Source: Planctomycetaceae bacterium (lineage in GTDB: Bacteria; Planctomycetota; MHYJ01; SBBU01). Taken from it: 6,698 nucleotides of DNA. Positions 1-5,275 of this stretch are shown one piece after another. Below the pieces are notes generated by a model. The model worked only from the letters and a program-made list of their open reading frames with translations. It did not search any database and was not told the origin of the DNA. The translations under genes and the position numbers were made by a program. Location: positions 1 through 6,698 of the forward strand of contig SBBU01000338.1 in the NCBI GenBank assembly GCA_005239585.1, read 5' to 3'. Within the stretch, counting starts at the first letter, position 1; every line of letters begins with the position of its first letter.

Positions 1-908
1 AATATGCCGCTCAAATAAAAATAGCTGAGGCAAAACGAGAGTTCGAGACAAAACAGGCGGAATATCTTGCCTCAGTTGAGCAAAAAAAGGCAGAATATCA
101 GGTCATGGTAAATAAAAAAAAGGCCGAGTCTGACCTCGCTTATGAGATTCAAAAGGCCCAGACTACACAGCTCTTAAAAGAACAGGAGACTAAAACCGCC
201 AGTCTCGAGGCACAAAGAAAGGAAATGGAGCTGATTGCACAGACAATAAAACCTGCCGAGGCCGAGAAAAAGCGCATCGAGACAATGGCAGATGCTGAGA
301 AATATAAACAGACCGTAGAGGCAGAGGCCCGTTCACAAGCCATAAAAACCATAGCATCAGGAGAGGCAGAATCAGTCAAAGTCAGGGCACAAGGTGAAAG
401 CGAGGCGATAAAAGCAAGAGGTCTTGCCCAAGCACAGATTATAACAGTCACTGGAGAATCAGAAGGAAACGCCATTAAAACCAAAGGACAAGGTGAAGGC
501 GAGTCGATAAGGGCAAAAGGACTTGCCGAGGCACAAGTTATACGCGCCAAGGGAGAGAGCGAGGCAACTGCAATGGACCAAAAGGCATCCGCATGGAAGC
601 AGTACACTGAGGCTGCTATCGCTCAGCTCCTGATTGAAAAACTCCCAGAAATTGTCAAGTGGGTCTCAGAACCACTATCCAGAATTGACAAAATTACCAT
701 AGTTAATACTGGAGGTTCGGATGGAACAGGCCTATCCAAAGTAACACGAGATGTAACCAATGTTATCGCCCAGGTTCCACCACTTGTCGAGGCGCTGAGC
801 GGCATCGATATTCATAAACTTGTCGAGTCACTCCCTGCGCTCACCAAAAAAGGAGACAAGGGAACGACCCCCGATAAAACTGGCGGGCAAACCCCCAAAA
901 CCCACTAA
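1..908 (+). CDS. Flotillin-family membrane scaffold protein, C-terminal part (5' end outside window)
   Basis: The reading frame is open from base 3 (no start before it), so this is the last 301 residues of a longer protein; the ATG at 105 is internal. The visible part is a long Ala/Glu/Lys/Gln-rich helical, coiled-coil region with repeated GESEA/GEAES-type motifs. It is followed by the typical flotillin tail: KQYTEAAIAQLLIEKLPEI (about residues 199-217), a VNTGG loop, SKVTRDVTNVIAQVPPLVEA, and a polar Lys/Gly/Thr-rich end. In the family, an N-terminal membrane-inserted region and SPFH domain precede this part; they would lie upstream of the window. Flotillins oligomerise at the inner membrane and organise functional microdomains. 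Two 54-nt stretches 99 nt apart (390-443 and 489-542) match at 44 of 54 positions, an internal duplication of 33-residue period. It converges with the SH3 gene at 1129. Family assignment is firm; a specific subtype (FloT/YqiK/flotillin-1) is not assigned. Confidence 0.9.
   Translation, partial: YAAQIKIAEAKREFETKQAEYLASVEQKKAEYQVMVNKKKAESDLAYEIQKAQTTQLLKEQETKTASLEAQRKEMELIAQTIKPAEAEKKRIETMADAEKYKQTVEAEARSQAIKTIASGEAESVKVRAQGESEAIKARGLAQAQIITVTGESEGNAIKTKGQGEGESIRAKGLAEAQVIRAKGESEATAMDQKASAWKQYTEAAIAQLLIEKLPEIVKWVSEPLSRIDKITIVNTGGSDGTGLSKVTRDVTNVIAQVPPLVEALSGIDIHKLVESLPALTKKGDKGTTPDKTGGQTPKTH
390..542 (+). repeat. Internal direct repeat in flotillin coiled coil (33-codon period)
   Basis: Bases 390-443 and 489-542 align without gaps over 54 nt with 10 mismatches. 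They encode QGESEAIKARGLAQAQII and QGEGESIRAKGLAEAQVI. This is the usual way flotillin coiled coils grow. The duplication is still visible in DNA, so it is either fairly recent or held by codon constraint. Confidence 0.6.
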
Positions 909-1128
909 CCCGTCTTTGCCACTTGTCTGCCGACACGGCAATTCAGGCAAAGTCCCTCCCTTGGGATGAATGGCGCCCCGAATTACGTCTTCTTCGAAGC
1001 GCGTTCACCTTCGGCTAGGTTCACCGCCTGCTGGGCGGGCAGCCGCCTCGGCTTTAAATCTCTCAAGCCAGACCGCTTGCGGAGCGCGCAAGGCTTCACC
1101 TGACCCTATGGCCGTCTTCCCTTTATTC
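909..1128. other. GC-rich, hairpin-rich non-coding block between convergent genes (possible dispersed repeat)
   Basis: These 220 bases separate the flotillin stop from the SH3 gene stop and are clearly richer in G+C than either neighbour. Inverted repeats seen: CTTTGCC 914-920 with GGCAAAG 946-952, enclosing TGCCG 928-932 / CGGCA 936-940; CTGC 1028-1031 / GCAG 1039-1042; CTTGCG 1076-1081 / CGCAAG 1087-1092, with AAGC 1065-1068 / GCTT 1093-1096 outside it. Short direct repeats: GTTCACC at 1003 and 1019 (TTCACC again at 1095), and CCGTCTT at 910 and 1112. No stem is followed by a T-run, so none is a standard intrinsic terminator. The plus frame of the flotillin stays open past its stop to a TGA at 1101, but I see no ribosome site or recognisable protein. 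It may be a repeat-type intergenic element; that is inference. Confidence 0.35.
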
Positions 1129-2343
1129 CTACTTTGCTGATGGCTGTATCGTTCCGAAAGAAGTAATTGCCTCGTTTTCATTCGTTGGCATTACTTCTTC
1201 AACCAAAACAACACTATATCCCTTCCAGCCAACAGGGTCTCTTACTACTGTGCCCCTCACACCGACGAAGCTCTTCCACAGATTGCACATCTTGTCATAT
1301 ATCTTTTCGTCATCGCCCCGTGCCCTCAAGAAGCATACTATCTTACCATCGCTCGTCATTAGCTTGTGAGTACCGGGTCTGTCCGGGATAAAAGCACCTG
1401 TTGAATCAATAAACCCTGTGAATGCAAATGTAACCTTGTCCATCTTTTCTCGTTCAGCTCTCATTCTGATCTCCTCAAGTATTTGCAACTTTTCATTGAC
1501 CAGCATGAACTGACCCTTAAAGAATGCCCAAGATGTATTCGCCCTTCTATATGCGCGGGCCTGATCTTCAGCCAGTTTTTTGACTGACGCAGTCTTGGCA
1601 ACTTTTGCTGCCTGATCATACAAATCAACTATTGGAGCAAAGTCTATCTTTTCGACCGTTTTATTCTTGATATGATCATTGAGCGCATCGGCCATCTCCT
1701 CTGCCTTCTTCATAAGATCCTTTGCCTGCTGATCTGTTGTGGTGTTTGTGGGTTTTGATGTGCTTGTTGTCTTGAGTGCTGTAGGGATATCTTCCGTGCT
1801 TGCAGGACCCACATTTCGTATGTATTTGCTGGCTGCATACAGCTTTACATTTCCGTCAGCCTCTATCTTTAACCAGCCGAGATGCTCTTTCACTACTGTG
1901 ACGGAATCTCCTTCCTTAAGCATCCCTATCTGTTTTGAGTCTGAGCGTGAATCTATTCGGATCGGGACCTCCTTGGCAACAACAACAGCTGTAGTGCCCT
2001 TTACTACCATGTTCTTCCCAAATACCCACCCGGCCGATCCCTTGCTTGTGTAGATCTGATAGAATTCATTTTCCTTCGCGAGCACAATAACGTTCTCGCC
2101 TTCATTAAGGATCGCTACTATAGTGCTGTCAGGGCCTGTTTTGGGTGAGATTCGAACATTGAGTTTGTCGGATATTACCTGTCCCTTGAAAGGAAACTTG
2201 GTCTCTTGCTGCGTTGAAGAGACTTTTTTGTCAGACTGATCTGTTTTCTTCTCCTGATCGGGTTGACTAGTCTGGGCCGCAACTGAGAGCATTGTCAATA
2301 CAAGTATTGACAAAACGAAATTGAGTTTAGTTCTAGTTGACAT
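1129..2343 (-). CDS. Exported bacterial SH3-domain protein (two SH3b domains, helical middle, C-terminal beta domain)
   Basis: 404 residues. ATG at 2343 is preferred over the in-frame TTG at 2355, because the GGAGG at 2353-2349 is a good Shine-Dalgarno for the ATG but would be coding if the TTG were used. The N-terminus is a Sec signal peptide: Arg4/Lys6, hydrophobic 7-20, likely cleavage after VAA (residue 23). There is no lipobox Cys. Domains: a charged linker to about 50; SH3b-1 about 54-114 (LNVRISP, GWVFG); SH3b-2 about 119-178 (VPIRIDS, GWLKI); a Thr/Ser-rich linker 185-203; a helical region about 205-301; and a beta-rich C-terminal module about 303-386 with RPGTHKLM and FVGVRGTVV motifs, OB-like by pattern. 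SH3b domains usually bind cell-wall or protein ligands, so a periplasmic role is likely, but the exact function is unknown. The only two cysteines (C337, C353) sit in the C-terminal module and could form a disulfide. Third gene of a probable scpB-led operon. Confidence 0.82.
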   Translation of the reverse strand: MSTRTKLNFVLSILVLTMLSVAAQTSQPDQEKKTDQSDKKVSSTQQETKFPFKGQVISDKLNVRISPKTGPDSTIVAILNEGENVIVLAKENEFYQIYTSKGSAGWVFGKNMVVKGTTAVVVAKEVPIRIDSRSDSKQIGMLKEGDSVTVVKEHLGWLKIEADGNVKLYAASKYIRNVGPASTEDIPTALKTTSTSKPTNTTTDQQAKDLMKKAEEMADALNDHIKNKTVEKIDFAPIVDLYDQAAKVAKTASVKKLAEDQARAYRRANTSWAFFKGQFMLVNEKLQILEEIRMRAEREKMDKVTFAFTGFIDSTGAFIPDRPGTHKLMTSDGKIVCFLRARGDDEKIYDKMCNLWKSFVGVRGTVVRDPVGWKGYSVVLVEEVMPTNENEAITSFGTIQPSAK

Positions 2344-2345
2344 TT

Positions 2346-2353
2346 CCCCCTCC
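2346..2353 (-). promoter_or_regulatory. Shine-Dalgarno deciding the SH3 gene start
   Basis: On the minus strand GGAGGGGG lies just before ATG 2343; GGAGG (2353-2349) is separated from the ATG by five bases. It is the strongest ribosome site in the window and fixes the start at 2343. A T8 tract (2361-2354) lies immediately upstream. Confidence 0.75.
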
Positions 2354-2369
2354 AAAAAAAAGATGTTTA

Positions 2370-2469
2370 CCCCGCACTTTAGATACCCAGTTCCGCCAAA
2401 GCGGATTACCAGGGATCGTTACCCTCTTTTCCTCTCCACAGAGTACAATACCCCGTGGAAAGTGCGGGG
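2370..2469. mobile_element. MITE-like 100-bp element with 11-bp terminal inverted repeats and TTTA flanks
   Basis: The element starts with CCCCGCACTTT (2370-2380) and ends with its exact reverse complement AAAGTGCGGGG (2459-2469). TTTA lies directly outside both ends (2366-2369 and 2470-2473), as a 4-bp target-site duplication would. Inside is a second hairpin, TCCGC 2392-2396 / GCGGA 2401-2405 with a 4-nt loop, and no coding capacity. The right TTTA contains the TAA stop of the upstream chaperone gene, so the stop was kept. Taking out the element plus one TTTA shortens the 127-nt gap to 23 nt, close to the 22-nt gap between the two preceding genes. Alternatively it is a structured mRNA element or terminator: read on the plus strand, the stem runs into TTTATTTTTT; on the minus strand, T8 begins 7 nt after the 12-bp version of the stem. 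Copies elsewhere in the genome would settle it. Confidence 0.5.
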
Positions 2470-2470
2470 T

Positions 2471-4582
2471 TTATTTTTTAGATTTCACCAGCATTTCCAC
2501 ATTCTGCTTGGTGAGACGACTCCTTTCCTCCTCCATCTTTCTCAATCTTTCTTCAGATATCTTTTCCTTCCTTTCCTGTGTGATTCTATCATCTATTTCC
2601 TTCTCACCTGAAGGATAGTAAATATCATCCAAATAGATCACCACCTGATAAACTGTTTGAGTGGTTGATTGAACTGCAAAACTTTTCGCTCTTGTTTTAT
2701 CAAGCGTGAGTTCTTTAACCTTATCATATGTTGTAGAAGCATCTTTTAGTTTTATCCCTCCTCCCGGATCCATGCGTCTGTCTCTTGGTCTATCTTCCTG
2801 CGATAGCGGGTCTATATAATCAGTCGCATAAAAACGAGCATTATCAGGTCTCGCTAGTGGTCCATTTGTGTTTATTTCCTTAGCAATATCTTTAGCCTTA
2901 GTGTCCGCCCTTTGCCACAGCTTTTGTTCCAACAAATGTCTTTTTACATATTCCCTTGTACGAGGTGAAGAGGGTCCTAACGGCTTTCGCTCCTCTCGCT
3001 TATCCATAATGTAAAAGATGCTTGCCTTTTCCGACTCGGCAACTCCTGACATCTCGCCTACCGGGATCTTCCAGTCAGGGTCCCTGTTGAGTATCTCCTT
3101 TAATTTCGAGTCCTTACCCATCTCCTCCTTTTCAAGTTCTTCATAGTTCGAGAGTGTCAATGGTCGGGTAACATCAAATTTCAGCTCGTATTTTTTACCA
3201 TCATTTATTTCTGTAACTACTTTGCTTGCAATCCTTCCAACTTCCTGTGGATCTTTCTGTTTCTCTTTATAGAGCTTCTCAACGATTTGGTCTTTCACAT
3301 CCTTGAATTCTTTGTATCTGCCCGGTTGACCAACTATCCTGAATTGTTCCTTGTTTTTATTGTAGTACTCCTCTGCCTCTTGCTCGGTAGGTTTTGGAAG
3401 CTTGTCGATCGCTTGAGTTATCTTTGCCTTTACCTCATCGTACATTGCCCCAAAAAGTTTCTCTTTTATCGCCTTTTTATGCAGCTTTTCAATGATCTGA
3501 TCCTTTACTTCCTTAAATTCTTTGTATTTTTCTTCCTGACCTTCAATCTTAAACTCGTCCTTTTTGTTTTTGTTATAATAATCCTCTGCCTCTTGCTCGG
3601 TTGGCACCGGGGCTAGTTTTTTATTCTTGTCATAGAACGCGGCTATATAATAGAGGACAACCCTTTCCTCCGATTTTAACCTCTCCTTATTTTGCTCATA
3701 AAATTTAAACATCTCCGCGCTTGATGGTTCTCTTATTTCCATTGCGAGTTCCTTGGGATTTATCAGTGTGAATTTGTATTGCTTTCTGGCATAGAATTCA
3801 CTGTAAAAGCTGTCATATACTGCTGAGACTGCAGGAAACTTGAATTCAGTCAAGCTCTCTAGAAACTTGGTTATTAACAAGGTGTTGTAAATAGCTTCAT
3901 TGACCCGGACTTCGGCTGACTTGGGATCCAGAAAACTTGGGGATCTCTCCTTTAATAAAGTGTTCATATCGACAATTCCACCCCCTCCACTACGTCCACC
4001 CGCCATAATTCTTTCAGATCTGAATTTTGCTATTTCATCAACTGAAACAGTTATCCCCGCTTGTTGAGCCGCATGCTTCATTATGATTGTTTCCCATGCG
4101 ATTACTTCCCTCTGCTTAGAATCATCAAGATCAACGATGCTAATTCCATAAGGAAACATAAGTATATCTTGCCCACGTTTTAAGCCCATAAATCGAGACC
4201 TGAGAGATTCTAGATTTTTGAAGAACCATTTAGTTACCTGAGAACTGGACGCTGATTCTACAATCCCAAGTCTATGTCCTCGCGGGTCTAAAGGCTCATC
4301 ACCTACATTTAACGGCCCGGCATAACGGCCAGAATTTGCGCAATGCGCAAGAAATCGCAGGGACATGTACAAATTTACAAGTTGATATACGTCATAAAAC
4401 TCTGTCTTTGTCACGTTTATCTGCTTCCCATCAATTGTGAATGTGCCCTCGATTTCCTCACCTCTGTCACTATCACCGCTCGACCCAATGTTGTAAGTAA
4501 AGACCAGAGAGAATGCCATGACTACAACTATAACGAGCATTATCGTCTTTGTGTGCTTCTTGACAAATTTTTCTAGTTTCAT
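2471..4582 (-). CDS. PpiD/SurA-like inner-membrane-anchored periplasmic chaperone, parvulin core not recognisable
   Basis: 703 residues. Starts at ATG 4582, 22 nt after the scpB stop, with only a weak A-rich AAAAAG ribosome site. A short Lys-rich cytoplasmic end is followed by one membrane segment (about 13-32), so most of the protein faces the periplasm, as in PpiD. Residues 45-250 resemble the SurA/PpiD N-terminal chaperone domain: IDGKQINVTKTEFYDVY, then AWETIIMKHAAQQAGITVS at 162-180. Residues 288-310 (AEMFKFYEQNKERLKSEERV) match the region that precedes parvulin domains. Where parvulin should follow there are instead two homologous helical units (328-370 and 399-440, period 71 residues). 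Residues 505-535 (IPVGEMSGVAESEKASIFYIM) look like the end of a degenerate PPIC domain, followed by a charged helical C-terminus. Folding help without isomerase activity is the likely role. It may be annotated as a peptidylprolyl isomerase; I see no catalytic parvulin motif. Confidence 0.75.
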   Translation of the reverse strand: MKLEKFVKKHTKTIMLVIVVVMAFSLVFTYNIGSSGDSDRGEEIEGTFTIDGKQINVTKTEFYDVYQLVNLYMSLRFLAHCANSGRYAGPLNVGDEPLDPRGHRLGIVESASSSQVTKWFFKNLESLRSRFMGLKRGQDILMFPYGISIVDLDDSKQREVIAWETIIMKHAAQQAGITVSVDEIAKFRSERIMAGGRSGGGGIVDMNTLLKERSPSFLDPKSAEVRVNEAIYNTLLITKFLESLTEFKFPAVSAVYDSFYSEFYARKQYKFTLINPKELAMEIREPSSAEMFKFYEQNKERLKSEERVVLYYIAAFYDKNKKLAPVPTEQEAEDYYNKNKKDEFKIEGQEEKYKEFKEVKDQIIEKLHKKAIKEKLFGAMYDEVKAKITQAIDKLPKPTEQEAEEYYNKNKEQFRIVGQPGRYKEFKDVKDQIVEKLYKEKQKDPQEVGRIASKVVTEINDGKKYELKFDVTRPLTLSNYEELEKEEMGKDSKLKEILNRDPDWKIPVGEMSGVAESEKASIFYIMDKREERKPLGPSSPRTREYVKRHLLEQKLWQRADTKAKDIAKEINTNGPLARPDNARFYATDYIDPLSQEDRPRDRRMDPGGGIKLKDASTTYDKVKELTLDKTRAKSFAVQSTTQTVYQVVIYLDDIYYPSGEKEIDDRITQERKEKISEERLRKMEEERSRLTKQNVEMLVKSKK
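3263..3601 (-). repeat. Tandem coding duplication in the PpiD-like gene (71-codon period)
   Basis: Unit 1 (3601-3473, residues 328-370) and unit 2 (3388-3263, residues 399-440) both encode TEQEAE[D/E]YYNKNK, then F[K/R]I.GQ, YKEFK[E/D]VKDQI[I/V]EKL. Unit 2 is one codon shorter. A 19-base stretch at the start of each unit is identical in DNA, pointing to a fairly recent duplication of about 213 nt. Confidence 0.75.
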
Positions 4583-4604
4583 CTTTTTTTCTGTGATTCA
4601 GTTG

Positions 4605-5120
4605 TCACTGATTCACTGGCTCCTCTATCTCAGCCGGTTTTGGCAGGTCATTTACAGAATTAATCCCACAAACCTCCATGAATTTTTCAGTAGTGGAATA
4701 TAACATCGGCTGACCGGGTGCATTTTCCCGCCCGGCAATTTTTATAAGCTCTGCTTCAAGGAGAGCCCTGATAATTTCCCCGGAATTGACCCCCCTTATC
4801 GACTCTATCTCCTGCCTCTTCACCGGTTGTTTGTAGGCAATTATAGAAAGTGTCTCCATTGCGGCCTGCGATAATTTTCGCTTGGAAACTTGTCTCACAA
4901 ACGCACGAATGATATCAGCGTATTCAGGACGAGTCAAGAGCTGACATCCCCCAGCCACTCTCGCGAGGTTAAAAGACCTGGTTTCACATTCTTTCTCAAG
5001 CGCCGCGAGCGCCTGTTCAACTGCTTCTTTTGGCTCAGAGATTATCTCTGCAAGCCGTTCCGCAGAGACTGGCTCAGCAGAGACAAAAAGTATCGCCTCT
5101 ATCTTCCTTATAGTTTCCAT
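4605..5120 (-). CDS. scpB: Segregation and condensation protein B (ScpB)
   Basis: 171 residues, the usual length for ScpB. ScpB dimerises and binds the kleisin ScpA, which bridges the SMC heads; the complex compacts and helps segregate the chromosome in the cytoplasm. Two winged-helix domains are recognisable: residues about 1-75 (IEAILFVSAEPVSAERLAEI) and about 83-160, with the family hallmark LSQAAMETLSIIAYKQPV at 83-100, RGVNS at 109-113, GQPMLYSTTEKF at 136-147 and a final GINSVNDLP. The start is ATG 5120, with GGGAG at 5135-5131 ten nt upstream. A near-consensus promoter and a leader hairpin lie ahead of it. It is the first gene of a probable operon with the PpiD-like and SH3 genes. The usual partner scpA is not directly upstream; the divergent fuconate dehydratase is there instead. 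Confidence 0.95.
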   Translation of the reverse strand: METIRKIEAILFVSAEPVSAERLAEIISEPKEAVEQALAALEKECETRSFNLARVAGGCQLLTRPEYADIIRAFVRQVSKRKLSQAAMETLSIIAYKQPVKRQEIESIRGVNSGEIIRALLEAELIKIAGRENAPGQPMLYSTTEKFMEVCGINSVNDLPKPAEIEEPVNQ

Positions 5121-5130
5121 AGGAGTTGAT

Positions 5131-5135
5131 CTCCC
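5131..5135 (-). promoter_or_regulatory. scpB ribosome binding site
   Basis: GGGAG on the minus strand, ten bases before ATG 5120, at the long end of the normal spacing range. It supports the ATG at 5120 as the scpB start. Confidence 0.5.
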
Positions 5136-5142
5136 TCTCCCA

Positions 5143-5158
5143 GCCCATTACTATGGGC
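5143..5158. promoter_or_regulatory. Perfect hairpin / inverted repeat in the scpB leader
   Basis: GCCCAT (5143-5148), loop TACT, ATGGGC (5153-5158): a perfect 6-bp stem. If scpB is transcribed from the promoter at 5174-5201, this hairpin lies in the 5' UTR, about 7 nt upstream of the Shine-Dalgarno. It could stabilise the leader, affect ribosome access, or be a small operator. It also buries the ATG at 5153, the alternative start of the fuconate dehydratase. Function is inferred only. Confidence 0.45.
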
Positions 5159-5173
5159 AATCAGCAAGACTTT

Positions 5174-5201
5174 ATTATACATCGCTCAAAATTTCTGTCA
5201 A
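5174..5201 (-). promoter_or_regulatory. sigma70-type promoter for the scpB operon
   Basis: On the minus strand TTGACA (5201-5196) and TATAAT (5179-5174) are both exact consensus hexamers, separated by 16 bp. An AT-rich stretch (about 5202-5220) lies upstream like an UP element. The expected start of transcription is near 5167, giving a leader of about 47 nt before scpB ATG 5120. Confidence 0.75.
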
Positions 5202-5237
5202 ATTATTATATATCTTTATTACCAGAACATCATAGAC

Positions 5238-5266
5238 TTTACAAGGGAAAATCTGCCTTTTATAAT
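5238..5266 (+). promoter_or_regulatory. sigma70-type promoter for the fuconate dehydratase gene
   Basis: TTTACA (5238-5243, one mismatch to TTGACA), a 17-bp spacer, then exact TATAAT (5261-5266). The predicted transcription start is near A5273, only about 3 nt before TTG 5276. It points away from the scpB promoter; the two do not overlap. If it is the active promoter, the open frame upstream of 5273 is not translated as part of this gene. Confidence 0.6.
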
Positions 5267-5275
5267 CTGATTACT

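Noticed and set aside
114..121. A8 tract in the flotillin gene and T8 tract at 2354-2361 as phase-variation switches
   Set aside because: The A8 simply encodes Lys codons. The T8 lies upstream of the ribosome site, so slippage would not change frame or spacing. Neither gene is a typical phase-variable surface factor.
149..607. 152-codon open frame on the minus strand inside the flotillin gene
   Set aside because: It is antisense to a clear flotillin coding region; its Ser/Ala/Cys-rich product is what the reverse of a Glu/Ala/Lys-rich coiled coil gives. No ribosome site was seen.
966..1103. 45-codon ATG frame in the GC-rich block
   Set aside because: It has no ribosome site, an Arg/Ser/Phe-rich product like nothing I recognise, and hairpins throughout. 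Open frames are easy by chance at high GC.
1739..2053. 104-codon plus-strand frame inside the SH3 gene
   Set aside because: It lies opposite the SH3b domains of a well-supported gene and shows no family features.
2344..2355. TTG at 2355 as the SH3 gene start
   Set aside because: It would place the strong GGAGG ribosome site inside the coding region; ATG 2343 has ideal spacing and begins a standard signal peptide.
3287..3616. 109-codon plus-strand hydrophobic frame resembling a membrane protein
   Set aside because: The Phe/Leu-rich product is the reverse complement of Lys/Glu-rich codons in the PpiD-like repeat, and the repeated look comes from the coding duplication.
5126..5275. N-terminal extension of the fuconate dehydratase from TTG 5126 or ATG 5153
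   Set aside because: It contains both divergent promoters and the scpB leader hairpin, is AT-rich with a non-conserved product, and exceeds the family length. It remains possible only if transcription starts further upstream.
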